From the NCBI RefSeq assembly GCF_030930995.1, contig NZ_CP133217.1, positions 2,408,001-2,472,000 on the forward strand: 64,000 nt of DNA, written 5' to 3'. The stretch's first letter is position 1. Each line of letters starts with the position of its first letter. Under the pieces are notes generated by a model. It had not been told where the DNA came from. It was given only the letters and a program-made list of their open reading frames with translations, and did not search any database. Position numbers and translations under genes: made by a program. The stretch is from Thiothrix subterranea (GTDB lineage Bacteria; Pseudomonadota; Gammaproteobacteria; Thiotrichales; Thiotrichaceae). This document shows positions 27,966-36,489 of the stretch, one piece after another.

Positions 27966-28919
27966 ATGACCCTCTGGCGTAACCAAAAAATACGCGGCTG
28001 GATTTACCAAATTGCCGCGCTGCTGCTAGTGGCGTTGTGCGTTGCCATCCTCGCCGACAATACGCTGGAAAACATGCGCACCCGTGGCATTCAAAGCGGC
28101 TTCGGTTTCCTGTCACAACCCGCCGGATTTGATATTAGCGAAAGCCTGTTCGGGTTTGAGTCGACACAACCTTATTGGAAAGCTTTCCTCACCGGTTTGG
28201 GTAACACCCTTAAAGTCGCGCTCATTGGCATTATTCTCACCACGATTCTCGGTGTATTGCTGGGGGTAGGGCGCTTCTCCCAGAATATCCTGATCCGTGG
28301 CTTGTGCCTGACGTATGTGGAAATCTTCCGCAATGTGCCGTTGTTGCTGCAATTGTTGATGTGGTATCTGTTGTTGGTTGAGTTTTTGCCGACTGCACGG
28401 GAAGCCGAACCCTTTCTCGGCATGTTTCTCACCAAAGCAGGCTTAACTTTGCCTTGGTTTGGGGATATGCCGGTCAAAGCCGGATTTGGCATTAAAGGCG
28501 GGATTAATGTCTCGCCGGAATTTCTGGCGTTGTTGTTGGGGTTGGTGATTTATACGGCGTCGTATATTGCGGAAATTGTACGCAGTGGTATTGCTTCTGT
28601 GCCGCGTGGACAGCATGAGGCGGCAATGGCGTTAGGTTTGAGTCGGGCGCAAGCCATGCGTTTGATTCAGTTGCCGCAAGCGTTGCGGGTGATTATTCCG
28701 CCGTTGACCAATCAGTATTTGAATCTGACCAAAAACTCTTCGCTGGCAGTGGCGGTTGGCTATCCTGAACTGGTGTCGATTGCGAATACCTCGATCAATC
28801 AGACCGGGCGGGCGGTGGAGTGCATTGCAGTGATTATGGCGGTTTACCTGACGCTTTCGTTGCTCACTTCCGTACTGATGAATGCTTACAATCGTCGTGC
28901 GGCGATCAAGGAGCGGTAG
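27966..28919 (+). CDS. aapQ: Amino acid ABC transporter permease 1
   Basis: This roughly 317-residue permease has about 8 membrane helices and the HisM-type loop for ATPase contact: EIVRSGIASVPRGQHEAAMALGLSRAQAM. The N-terminal WIYQIAALLLVALCVAILADNT is typical of AapQ/BztB. The start is uncertain: ATG at 27966 has in-frame GTG and TTG just before it and weak ribosome-binding sites. It pairs with AapM to form the translocation channel. Confidence 0.92.
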   Translation: MTLWRNQKIRGWIYQIAALLLVALCVAILADNTLENMRTRGIQSGFGFLSQPAGFDISESLFGFESTQPYWKAFLTGLGNTLKVALIGIILTTILGVLLGVGRFSQNILIRGLCLTYVEIFRNVPLLLQLLMWYLLLVEFLPTAREAEPFLGMFLTKAGLTLPWFGDMPVKAGFGIKGGINVSPEFLALLLGLVIYTASYIAEIVRSGIASVPRGQHEAAMALGLSRAQAMRLIQLPQALRVIIPPLTNQYLNLTKNSSLAVAVGYPELVSIANTSINQTGRAVECIAVIMAVYLTLSLLTSVLMNAYNRRAAIKER

Positions 28920-29966
28920 ATGGTGACGTGGTTACGCACTAATTTGTTTAACAACACGTTTAATAGTGCTGTGACGCTGCTGCTGGGAACGTTATTGCTC
29001 TACGCCCTCACCCATGCGTGGGGCTGGGGCATCCATCATGCAATATGGGTAGCCGATGCAGAACAGTGCAACGCAGCGCGTGGTACGGGCGCGTGCTGGG
29101 GCGTGGTCACGGAAAAGTACCGTGTGATTATTTTCGGGCGTTACCCGTTTGCAGAGCAGTGGCGACCGTTCGCGGCGACTTTGTTGCTGATGGCATTATT
29201 GTTGGCAAGCTGTATGCGGATGTTTTGGAAACCGTGGTTGGCGGCGTTGTGGCTTGGGGTGTTAGTGGTATTTTTTGCCCTGATGCATGGTGGTATTTTC
29301 GGCTTGAGTGTGGTGGCAACGGATCAATGGGGTGGTTTGCCATTGACCATTTTACTGGCATCGTTGTCGGTGGTGGGCGCATTTCCGTTGTCGATTTTTC
29401 TGGCATTGGGACGCATGTCGGCTTTGCCAGTTATCAGAACGCTGTGCACGGTTTATGTGGAACTGATTCGCGGTGTGCCATTGATTTCGGTGCTGTTTAT
29501 GGCATCGTTTTTGTTTCCGCTGTTCATGCCGGAAGGTTTTTCGATTGATGTATTGCTGCGCGTCTTAGTGGCAATGATTTTGTTTGCGGCGGCGTATTTG
29601 GCGGAAGTGATTCGTGGTGGTTTGCAGGCGATTCCGCGTGGGCAATACGAGGCGGCATCCTCGTTGGGGCTGACGTATTGGCAGATGCAACGCAAGATCA
29701 TTTTGCCTCAAGCCTTGGCAACAGTAGTACCGGGGATCATGAATAACTTCATTTCCACCTTCAAAGATACCTCGCTGGTGACGATTGTGAGTTTATACGA
29801 ATTGACGGGTTCATTGGATTTGGCGGTAAATAGCGATCCCAATTGGATGGCGTATAAGCTGGAAGGGTATTTGTTTATTGCGGCGATTTATTTTGGGTTT
29901 TGTTTCAGCTTGTCACGTTATAGCCAGTGGGTCGAGCGGCAGGTGAATCGGGAGAAGGTGCATTAA
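28920..29966 (+). CDS. aapM: Amino acid ABC transporter permease 2
   Basis: This 348-residue permease begins immediately after the aapQ stop. It carries the family motif [29 protein letters not shown] and several membrane helices, with a periplasmic insertion containing [11 protein letters not shown] as in AapM/BztC. It completes the membrane channel with AapQ. Its stop codon shares a base with the aapP start (TAATG), so translation is probably coupled. Confidence 0.93.
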   Translation: MVTWLRTNLFNNTFNSAVTLLLGTLLLYALTHAWGWGIHHAIWVADAEQCNAARGTGACWGVVTEKYRVIIFGRYPFAEQWRPFAATLLLMALLLASCMRMFWKPWLAALWLGVLVVFFALMHGGIFGLSVVATDQWGGLPLTILLASLSVVGAFPLSIFLALGRMSALPVIRTLCTVYVELIRGVPLISVLFMASFLFPLFMPEGFSIDVLLRVLVAMILFAAAYLAEVIRGGLQAIPRGQYEAASSLGLTYWQMQRKIILPQALATVVPGIMNNFISTFKDTSLVTIVSLYELTGSLDLAVNSDPNWMAYKLEGYLFIAAIYFGFCFSLSRYSQWVERQVNREKVH

Positions 29967-30709
29967 TGTCTGATTACATGATCGAATTCGCCAAAGTCAA
30001 CAAATGGTACGGCAACCAGTTTCACGTCTTGCGTGACATCGACTTGCAGGTACGTCGGGGCGAACGCATTGTCATTTGTGGCCCTTCAGGTTCTGGCAAA
30101 TCCACCCTGATCCGCTGCATTAACCGCTTGGAAGCACACCAGCAAGGTAAGCTCACGGTTGATGGGCTGGAACTCAGCGATGACGTGAAAGTGCTGCACG
30201 AAGTGCGCCGCAAAGTCGGCATGGTATTCCAGCAATTCAACCTGTTCCCGCATTTAACGGTGTTAGAAAACCTCACCCTCGCGCCGATTCAGGTGAATAA
30301 ACTCTCCAAAACCGAGGCGGAAGAACGTGCCATGACGCAATTACAGCGCGTGCAGATTGCGGAACAAGCGCACAAATACCCGCTGCAATTGTCCGGCGGG
30401 CAACAACAGCGCGTTGCGATTGCCCGCGCGTTGTGCCTGACCCCACAAGTTCTGCTTTTCGATGAACCCACCTCTGCCCTTGACCCGGAAATGATCAAAG
30501 AAGTGTTGGATGTGATGAGCGAATTAGCCGAGCAAGGCATCACCATGCTGTGTGTGACCCACGAAATGGGTTTTGCCAAATCGGTAGCCGATCGGGTGAT
30601 CTTCATGGATGCTGGGCAGATTGTGGAAGAAAATAACCCGCACGATTTTTTCAATCGCCCGCGCAATGCGCGTACTCAGGCATTTTTGGCGAAAATATTG
30701 GCGCATTGA
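29966..30709 (+). CDS. aapP: Amino acid ABC transporter ATPase
   Basis: This 247-residue ATPase has Walker [11 protein letters not shown]-loop [17 protein letters not shown], signature [15 protein letters not shown], Walker [15 protein letters not shown] and the switch histidine in VTHEMGFAK. It powers the AapQM channel. The ATG overlaps the aapM stop, and GGGAGAAGG lies before it. It ends the operon; downstream is an unusual intergenic region. Confidence 0.95.
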   Translation: MSDYMIEFAKVNKWYGNQFHVLRDIDLQVRRGERIVICGPSGSGKSTLIRCINRLEAHQQGKLTVDGLELSDDVKVLHEVRRKVGMVFQQFNLFPHLTVLENLTLAPIQVNKLSKTEAEERAMTQLQRVQIAEQAHKYPLQLSGGQQQRVAIARALCLTPQVLLFDEPTSALDPEMIKEVLDVMSELAEQGITMLCVTHEMGFAKSVADRVIFMDAGQIVEENNPHDFFNRPRNARTQAFLAKILAH

Positions 30710-30760
30710 ATGCCAATGGATGGGTTAGTTTTTCTAACCACTGCGTTGAGAAATTATAGC

Positions 30761-30789
30761 TTGTTCATTTAGGTAAAAATCCCTATTAT
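30761..30789 (+). promoter_or_regulatory. Candidate sigma-70 promoter for intergenic RNA
   Basis: TTGTTC at 30761-30766, a spacer of exactly 17 bases, then TATTAT at 30784-30789. A start near 30796 would place both polypyrimidine hairpins at the head of a short transcript. There is no open frame it could serve on this strand. Confidence 0.5.
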
Positions 30790-30795
30790 TTATTG

Positions 30796-30940
30796 CATTG
30801 CAACATAAGTGATTCAGGGTCTCTCTCCTCCTCCTAGCTTCTGAATCATTTGCAAGCGCCCACAGCGCACGGACATTGAGGGATTTCTCTCCTCCTCCTC
30901 CTCTCTCTCCTCGTGTTCTTGCTGTGGGCGTATCTTTTAA
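30796..30940 (+). ncRNA. Candidate small RNA with two CUCCUCC-loop hairpins
   Basis: Between convergent aapP and the Nudix gene lie two hairpins. The first has stem arms at 30808-30817 and 30841-30850 (TGATTCAG and CTGAATCA core). The second has a perfect 10-base GC-rich stem, CGCCCACAGC at 30857-30866 and GCTGTGGGCG at 30921-30930. Both loops hold runs of CTCC: two to three copies in the first and four in the second. The second hairpin is followed by TATCTTTT and could end transcription. Repeated CCUCC loops recall CcsR-type RNAs of Rhodobacter and would pair with Shine-Dalgarno sequences. A promoter-like pair sits just upstream. Strand, transcription and function are inferred. Confidence 0.5.
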
Positions 30941-30945
30941 GATAC

Positions 30946-31536
30946 CTATTGCAAGCAAGCCAGCAATGACAGCGTGATTCTAGCCGTCGCCCCCCATAAA
31001 ATTTCCCCATCGTATTCTTGAAAATACACGATCGGTATTGGTTCTGTTACGTCGGTTAACTGTCGGTAGCGTATTTCGTGGTGTTGCGGTTGTGCCAGCC
31101 AATGCAGCGGAATGGTGAAGGCACGGGCGACTTCTTGCGGGCTAAGTATCAGTTCATAAGGCCAAGGTACGTGGGCAACGGTTGGCACAATTTGAAAGCG
31201 GCTCACGCTGTGATGCGGGCTGAGTTGCCCCAGAATAGCCACATCGTGCGGCAAAATACCGATTTCTTCGTGTGCCTCACGCAATGCTGTGGCGGTCAGG
31301 TCGGCATCTTCTGGGTCACGTTTGCCCCCAGCAAAAGCGACTTGCCCGCTGTGATAATCGCGCACCGACTTAGGGCGGCGAATAAACAGCAAATGCCAAG
31401 CATTATTCATGCGCACAAACGGTACTAACACCCCAGCTTCACGACATGCGTCCAGTGCGACATCATGCGTCGCTGCGCCGCGTTGTTGTAAGCGCTGCAT
31501 AATGTCGGTTGGGGTCAGTTGATCAATGGCGTTCAT
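30946..31536 (-). CDS. Nudix hydrolase, CoA pyrophosphatase-like
   Basis: This 196-residue protein has the Nudix box from GGKRDPEDADL through REAHEEIGI, preceded by FIRRPKSVRDYHSGQVAFAG, which matches the extra motif of CoA pyrophosphatases (YeaB/NudL type). Such enzymes split CoA or oxidised CoA to 4'-phosphopantetheine and 3',5'-ADP. The start MNAIDQLTP is preferred over a longer frame because AAGGCAG lies before it. It precedes nothing in an operon on its own side except the desaturase gene 13 bases upstream, which it may share a transcript with. Confidence 0.87.
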   Translation of the reverse strand: MNAIDQLTPTDIMQRLQQRGAATHDVALDACREAGVLVPFVRMNNAWHLLFIRRPKSVRDYHSGQVAFAGGKRDPEDADLTATALREAHEEIGILPHDVAILGQLSPHHSVSRFQIVPTVAHVPWPYELILSPQEVARAFTIPLHWLAQPQHHEIRYRQLTDVTEPIPIVYFQEYDGEILWGATARITLSLLACLQ

Positions 31537-31549
31537 GGTGTTGGCTGCC

Positions 31550-32626
31550 TTAGGCGCTGACCGAATACCCACGCAGGCGGTGTGCAAATTGCTCCAGAGC
31601 CGCGATGCCGGTTTTTTCCGCGTTGCTGATCCATTCTTGTACCGCTTCCAGCCGCGCTTCTTGGCTAACCGTGGTGCGTTCCCACAATTGATGCAGGCGT
31701 TGCTGGTACAAATACACGGTTTGTAAAGCTTGGCTTTCTGCGAGTACGGTTTGGTGGCGCAATTCCGATTTCGTCACCGGTTTGATGACTTGCTGGGCAA
31801 AGTGCGAGAGAACTTGCAAGCGATTGCCGAGCACAGCGGTCACGGTGTCAAAGTCCACCGCCATTTTGTTGGGATTAACCCGAATGCGCGGGGCAACTTT
31901 GCGCACTTTCGCCATGCCCAACATTTCCAAGATGCGGATGTAAAACCAACCAATATCGAATTCATACCAGCGGCTGGAAAGCCGTGCGGATGCGGCAAAT
32001 GCGTGATGGTTGTTATGCAATTCTTCGCCGCCGATTAAAATACCGATCGGGGAAATGTTGGTGGAAGCGTCGGTGGTGTTCCAATTGCGATAGCCCCAGA
32101 AGTGCGCTAAACCGTTGATAACACCCGCCGCCCAAAATGGAATCCAGACCATTTGCACCGCCCAAATGAGTATGCCGGGCAAGCCAAACAGCACCAAATC
32201 AATAACCAGCATGGTGCTGACACCCAGCCAAGGGTAGGGCGCGTATACGTGGCGTTCCAGCCAGTCATCAGGAGTGCCTTTGCCGTATTTTTCGAGGGTT
32301 TCCTGATTCTGGGCTTCTTGGTGGTAAAGCCACGCGCCTTTCCAGAGGACAGTATTCACCCCACGGGTTTGTGGGCTGTGTGGGTCTTCGGGGGTTTCGC
32401 ATTTGGCGTGGTGTTTGCGGTGAATCGCCACCCATTCGCGTGTTACCATGCCGGTAGTTAGCCACAACCAGAGGCGGAAAAAATGCGCGGGGATAGCCCC
32501 CAAATCCAACGCCCGATGTGCTTGGGCGCGGTGTAAGAATATAGTGACTGCCGCGATGGTAATGTGTGTTAAGCCCAGTGTGACCAGTACCAGTTGCCAA
32601 GCGCTGAGTTCTGCGAGTAAACCCAT
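31550..32626 (-). CDS. Acyl desaturase (delta-9 type)
   Basis: This 358-residue membrane enzyme has the three histidine boxes of the fatty-acid desaturases: HRAQAHR near residue 32, HRKHH near 69, and HNNHH near 204. They bind the di-iron centre that inserts a cis double bond in acyl chains. The C-terminal 120 residues are helical and charged, as in longer DesA/DesC-type bacterial enzymes. The membrane helices near the N-terminus and about 135-180 are visible. An AGAGGTAA precedes the start. Confidence 0.9.
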   Translation of the reverse strand: MGLLAELSAWQLVLVTLGLTHITIAAVTIFLHRAQAHRALDLGAIPAHFFRLWLWLTTGMVTREWVAIHRKHHAKCETPEDPHSPQTRGVNTVLWKGAWLYHQEAQNQETLEKYGKGTPDDWLERHVYAPYPWLGVSTMLVIDLVLFGLPGILIWAVQMVWIPFWAAGVINGLAHFWGYRNWNTTDASTNISPIGILIGGEELHNNHHAFAASARLSSRWYEFDIGWFYIRILEMLGMAKVRKVAPRIRVNPNKMAVDFDTVTAVLGNRLQVLSHFAQQVIKPVTKSELRHQTVLAESQALQTVYLYQQRLHQLWERTTVSQEARLEAVQEWISNAEKTGIAALEQFAHRLRGYSVSA

Positions 32627-32707
32627 ACTATTTACCTCTCCTCTGTTGTGACAGTGGATACTCTACTACATTCGCCCTTTATTGATATAGGGTTTACCCA
32701 AGGATTC

Positions 32708-33124
32708 ATGATGCAAGCTTTACTTATTGTGGCGCACGGCAGTCGCCGCGTGCAATCGAATGATGAAATTCGTGCCCTTGCTGCCAAAGTCGGGGAGCAG
32801 TCTGGTGCGGATTACGCTTACGTGGGCAGTGCGTTTCTGGAATTGGCAGAGCCGTCGATTCCCGACGGTATCCAGCAATGCATTGACCAAGGCGCAACGG
32901 CAATCACCATTATGCCATTTTTTCTATCAGCCGGTCGGCATGTGGTAACGGATGTGCCTGAATTGGTACAGGAGAAACAACGTGAAAACCCCCAAGTAAA
33001 GATTCGTATGGCGCCTTACTTAGGGGTATCGGGTTTAATGCCGAGCTTGATTTTGCAGTCCGCGCAAACCGCTTGTGAGTGCAATGGGGTTAACTGCACG
33101 TATCCGGCGTGTATTACGGGCTAA
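32708..33124 (+). CDS. CbiX-like sirohydrochlorin chelatase
   Basis: This 138-residue protein matches the short CbiX/SirB type: LLIVAHGSRRVQSNDEIRALA with the metal-binding histidine, then AFLELAEPSIPDGI and ITIMPFFLSAGRHVVTDVPEL. It inserts cobalt or iron into sirohydrochlorin for cobalamin or sirohaem. The C-terminus ends in a short Cys-rich stretch, CECNGVNCTYPAC. The start is the ATG after AAGGATTC; an in-frame TTG-like extension upstream is not supported. Its last 11 bases overlap the convergent DsrE-like gene. Confidence 0.87.
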   Translation: MMQALLIVAHGSRRVQSNDEIRALAAKVGEQSGADYAYVGSAFLELAEPSIPDGIQQCIDQGATAITIMPFFLSAGRHVVTDVPELVQEKQRENPQVKIRMAPYLGVSGLMPSLILQSAQTACECNGVNCTYPACITG

Positions 33125-33593
33125 GGTAGCTCCAGCCTTGTTCTTGCAGGGCAATAATCCGTGCAATGCCTGCTTGGGTTTCCTCGATGCCGTCAATGAG
33201 TGTGGGGCGTGTGCCGCTGCTTTCTTCCACGGTGTCGAGGGTGTTGCCGCAAGCAGTGAAGGTGACGTTTTGCATCATCAAGCTTTCGACCCGCTTGAGA
33301 AACGCACTTTTTTCGGTGACTAACCAAATGCCGGGGCCATAGGCGACCACCTCCATTTCGATATTATCCATGCCGTAATGTTTTTGCAGGTTGACGATAT
33401 TGGCTAAGACGTGATCTTGAAAATCTTCTTCGCGCTTATTGACTTGAATCACCAAGCGATGGGTTTCATCACCAGCGGTTTCATTTTCACTGGTTTTTTC
33501 GGTAACAGCATCGGCTGCAATGACAGTTGAAAAAGGGACGCTCAATAAAGCAATTGCTACCATGCTGGCAGCAAAAAACGGGTTTACTCTCAT
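33114..33593 (-). CDS. Exported DsrE/DsrF-like protein
   Basis: This 159-residue protein has a signal peptide ending near TVIAADAV, so it is periplasmic. The mature part has HRLVIQVNKREEDFQDHVLANIVNLQKHYG, then VVAYGPGIWLVTEKS and a Cys in VTFTACGNTL, the pattern of the DsrE/DsrF-like fold. Cytosolic DsrE proteins move sulfur between carriers in sulfur oxidation; periplasmic versions are less well understood. It fits a sulfur-metabolising host but proves nothing by itself. An AGGAGG lies about ten bases before the start. Confidence 0.82.
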   Translation of the reverse strand: MRVNPFFAASMVAIALLSVPFSTVIAADAVTEKTSENETAGDETHRLVIQVNKREEDFQDHVLANIVNLQKHYGMDNIEMEVVAYGPGIWLVTEKSAFLKRVESLMMQNVTFTACGNTLDTVEESSGTRPTLIDGIEETQAGIARIIALQEQGWSYLSP

Positions 33594-33699
33594 GTTTTAA
33601 TTTCCTCCTAACGGTCTGCCCACTATAACAAATGGCGCAATACAGCGTTTGAGAAAACTCAAAATAGTGATGAATAGGGGAGTAAAAAATGGCGGGCGG

Positions 33700-33895
33700 A
33701 AAAGTAGGAGCACACTCCAGAAAATCGTGGAAGACTTCGACCTTGAACCAGTGGTTCAAGTGGGTGCGGCGAATGTTTTTCAGGCTTACCGTCGAGCGGT
33801 CATGCACACCAAATCATTACAACCACTCCCGGGGTAAGAAATTAGGCTCAAGGATAATACCCATCTTCTCACGAGTCCCCCAGAGGTGCTCTTGC
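33700..33895 (-). ncRNA. ssrS: 6S RNA
   Basis: On the minus strand a roughly 190-base region shows the gammaproteobacterial 6S RNA pattern. The 5' part has CCTTGAGCC. The 3' part has CACCCACTTGAACC followed by TGGTTCAAGG, a long hairpin seen in Pseudomonas and E. coli 6S RNA. The ends can pair: GAGCAC at 33886-33891 and GTGCTC at 33708-33713. It lies just downstream of zapA on the same strand, the conserved location. A -10-like TATAAC precedes it. 6S RNA binds sigma-70 RNA polymerase and mimics an open promoter. The end points are approximate. Confidence 0.85.
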
Positions 33896-33943
33896 TAGTT
33901 ATACTATTACAATTATTGGGCGAGGGGAAGAATTGACAAATGC

Positions 33944-34252
33944 TCAAGCTTTGTGCTTATCAAGCGTGGCATCCAAACGTTGCTGCATTTTTTGCAGGTG
34001 TTCCAGCGTAGCAGGGTCGGCTGCTGCATTGTGGTGGTGTTTGCCGTGCATTAATTCGTGGGCAAGATTGAGGGCAACCATGACGGCAATGCGGTCACTG
34101 CCTAAGACTTTGCCAGAATCGCGGATTTTGCGCATTTCGCGATCGACGCGGCGTGAAGAAGCAATCAAGGCATCCTGTTCACCCACGGGGCAGGCAACCA
34201 TATAATCTTTGTCGAGAATGCGAATATTGACGGGTTGGATAGCTTTTTCCAT
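33944..34252 (-). CDS. zapA: Cell division protein ZapA
   Basis: This 102-residue protein begins with the ZapA domain (VNIRILDKDYMVACPVGEQDALIASSRRVDREMRKIR, SDRIAVMVALNLAHEL) and ends in a coiled coil. It binds and bundles FtsZ at midcell. The position next to 6S RNA and TIGR02449 is conserved. A histidine-rich HGKHHH precedes the coiled coil. The gene follows its neighbour by 5 bases. Confidence 0.94.
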   Translation of the reverse strand: MEKAIQPVNIRILDKDYMVACPVGEQDALIASSRRVDREMRKIRDSGKVLGSDRIAVMVALNLAHELMHGKHHHNAAADPATLEHLQKMQQRLDATLDKHKA

Positions 34253-34257
34253 GTGGT

Positions 34258-34497
34258 TTATGCCCCGGTTGCGGTTGGTTGGGTTTTCAGGCGCTGTATC
34301 AGGACTTCTAATTGACTGCTGGCTTTGTCGTGGCGGTTACGCAATGCCTGACATTCTTGGGCAAGGGTTTTTTCTTGCTTTTTTAGGTCGGCATTTTCAG
34401 TCGCCAATTTTTCAATGAGGCTCAATAGACGTTCCATGCGTTGTTCGATGGCATCCAGTTGAGTTTGCAGTGTCAAGTCAGGGGCTTTTGTATTCAT
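34258..34497 (-). CDS. TIGR02449 family coiled-coil protein
   Basis: This 79-residue protein is almost entirely coiled coil: LDAIEQRMERLLSLIEKLATENADLKKQE. It belongs to the small ZapB-like TIGR02449 family found upstream of zapA in gammaproteobacteria. A role in division with ZapA is likely from context but not shown. The gene lies 5 bases before zapA and divergent from ygfB. Confidence 0.88.
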   Translation of the reverse strand: MNTKAPDLTLQTQLDAIEQRMERLLSLIEKLATENADLKKQEKTLAQECQALRNRHDKASSQLEVLIQRLKTQPTATGA

Positions 34498-34571
34498 ACG
34501 CTAATGGTAGTAAAGAGTGCGAAACCACGTCAATCATCTCATAATAGTCCTTTGTCAGGGAGAAGATAATT

Positions 34572-35126
34572 TTGAAGAGCGAATTACCGGATTATGTAGG
34601 CGTAGAGCGGGCGTTAGGGCGTGCCAACGTGGATTTTTCGAGTGCAGAAATTCATGGGATGGCGTGCGGTTTATTGGTGGTTGATCAGGCAACTTCACCA
34701 GAAACCTGGTTGGCGCAGGCGTTGGAAGGCAACCCGCAGGATTTTCATGTGCAAGAAGCTCGCAGTTTGCTGAAAGACTTATTTGCTGCGACCCGCCAGC
34801 AATTAAATGATTCAGAGATGGCGTTTGAATTATTTTTGCCCGAAGATGATGCCTTGGAAACCCGCGTGGAAGCGATGCAAGATTGGTGTCAGGGCTTCAG
34901 TTTTGGGTTGGCACTGGCGGGGGTGAAAGACATGCGCACCTTACCGGACGATTCGCGTGAATGGGCAGAAGATGTGGTACGCATCGGCAGTTCCGGCGAG
35001 CTGGAAATGGAAGACGAGGAAGAGGGTGAAGAGTCACTCGCGGAAATTATCGAGTACCTGCGCGTCGGTGTGTTGATGATGAACGAAGAATTGCAACCGA
35101 TGAAAGCAGCGCCACACATTCATTGA
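34572..35126 (+). CDS. ygfB: UPF0149 family protein YgfB
   Basis: This 184-residue protein starts with TTG and has the UPF0149 pattern: SSAEIHGMACGLLVVD, then FLPEDDALETRVEAMQDWCQGFSFGLAL, with acidic EDEEEGEESLAEIIEYLRVGVLMM near the end. Pseudomonas YgfB affects antibiotic response genes; a molecular role is not settled elsewhere. It lies directly before pepP as in E. coli. The TTG is supported by AGGGAG upstream and by family start sequence. Confidence 0.92.
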   Translation: MKSELPDYVGVERALGRANVDFSSAEIHGMACGLLVVDQATSPETWLAQALEGNPQDFHVQEARSLLKDLFAATRQQLNDSEMAFELFLPEDDALETRVEAMQDWCQGFSFGLALAGVKDMRTLPDDSREWAEDVVRIGSSGELEMEDEEEGEESLAEIIEYLRVGVLMMNEELQPMKAAPHIH

Positions 35127-35136
35127 GGAGACAATC

Positions 35137-36489
35137 ATGCAAAAACCGATAATTCCGAAGGAAGAGTACGCAGCACGGCGGCGGCAGTTGTTGGCGCAAT
35201 TGGGTCAGGATGCGGTGGCAGTCGTGCCGTCTGGCGGCTTGAAAGTGCGTAACCGTGATGCGGAATACCCGTTTCGGCAAGACAGCGATTTCCACTACTT
35301 GACGGGTTTTAACGAGCCGGAGGCAGTGGCGGTATTTGTGCCGGGGCGCGAAGAAGGCGAATACGTGTTGTTTTGCCGCGAAAAAAACGAATTAGCGGAA
35401 CGCTGGTCAGGCACTCGCGCCGGTTTAGAAGGGGCAAAACACTGGCACGGAGCAGACGATGCGCACCCGATTAGCGATTTAAACAAGCTGATGCCGGAAT
35501 TGCTGATCGGGCGTGATCAAGTGCATTACGATTTGGGCGCAAACCCTGAGTTTGATTTGCATCTGATTCGTTGGGTGAATCACTTGCGTGCCAGAGCGCG
35601 GGCAGGGATACGTGCGCCGCACAGCATTGTGATGTTGGATCGGATTCTGCACGAAATGCGCCTGTTTAAATCAGCAGCGGAAGTGGCGGTGATGCGTTAT
35701 GCCGCGCAAACCGCTGCACGGGCGCATACCCGTGCGATGCAAATCTGTCAGCCGGGGACATACGAGTACGAAGTCGAAGCCGAATTGCTGCACGAATTCC
35801 GGCGCATGGGGATGGAACCCGCGTATACCTCGATTGTGGGCGGCGGTAAAAATGCCTGCATTTTGCACTACATCGAAAACCGTGAGGTGTTGCATGACGG
35901 TGATTTGCTGCTGATTGACGCAGGGGCAGAACACGAATGCTACGCCAGCGATATTACCCGCACTTTTCCGGTGAATGGCAAATTTAGCCCCGCACAACGG
36001 GCGTTGTATCAATTGGTGCTGGATGCGCAACAGGCTGCAATTGCTGCCGCGATTCCCGGCAATACGTGGGATGACCCGCACCAAGCGGCGGTGAAGGTGT
36101 TGGCGCAAGGGTTACTCGATTTGGGCATATTGAGCGGTACGCTGGAAGAGGTGTTGAAAAAGCCTGAGGTGACGAATCTTGAAGAACCCGCTCCCGAAGA
36201 GCCTTACCGCCAGTTTTACATGCACAAAACCGGGCATTGGCTGGGGATGGATGTCCACGACGTGGGCGATTACAAGCACGGCGAGGAATGGCGCACCTTG
36301 CAACCGGGCATGGTGTTGACGGTGGAGCCGGGGCTGTACATTTCCCCCGCCGATAATGTCGACCCGCAATGGTGGAATATCGGCATTCGGATTGAGGATG
36401 ATGTATTGATCACCGCAGATGGCAACGAGGTATTAAGCCGCGAGGTGGTGAAGGAAATCGCGGCTATTGAAGCATTGATGGCGCGTTAA
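35137..36489 (+). CDS. pepP: Xaa-Pro aminopeptidase P
   Basis: This 450-residue enzyme removes N-terminal residues before proline. The N-terminal aminopeptidase P domain has PFRQDSDFHYLTGF; the pita-bread domain carries metal ligands in LLIDAGAEHECYASDITRTFPVNG (two Asp), HKTGHWLGMDVHDVG (His) and two Glu near VEPGLYI and GIRIEDDVL. It uses two manganese ions. It follows ygfB by 10 bases. In E. coli ubiH comes next; here the order is broken by about 4 kb of other genes. Confidence 0.96.
   Translation: MQKPIIPKEEYAARRRQLLAQLGQDAVAVVPSGGLKVRNRDAEYPFRQDSDFHYLTGFNEPEAVAVFVPGREEGEYVLFCREKNELAERWSGTRAGLEGAKHWHGADDAHPISDLNKLMPELLIGRDQVHYDLGANPEFDLHLIRWVNHLRARARAGIRAPHSIVMLDRILHEMRLFKSAAEVAVMRYAAQTAARAHTRAMQICQPGTYEYEVEAELLHEFRRMGMEPAYTSIVGGGKNACILHYIENREVLHDGDLLLIDAGAEHECYASDITRTFPVNGKFSPAQRALYQLVLDAQQAAIAAAIPGNTWDDPHQAAVKVLAQGLLDLGILSGTLEEVLKKPEVTNLEEPAPEEPYRQFYMHKTGHWLGMDVHDVGDYKHGEEWRTLQPGMVLTVEPGLYISPADNVDPQWWNIGIRIEDDVLITADGNEVLSREVVKEIAAIEALMAR

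Noticed and set aside
30930-30945. GTATCTTTTAAGATAC as an operator palindrome
   Set aside because: It is a 7-base stem with a 2-base loop just after convergent genes and more likely part of termination.
30734-30958. Open frame on the minus strand over the polypyrimidine hairpins
   Set aside because: The translation is Arg-rich low complexity (GERGGGGEK, ARRRRET) with no sensible ribosome-binding site; it is a by-product of the repeats.
33700-33895. 6S-like structure read on the plus strand
   Set aside because: The hairpins are self-complementary, but CCTTGAGCC and CACCCACTTGAACC, and the zapA synteny, fit only the minus strand.
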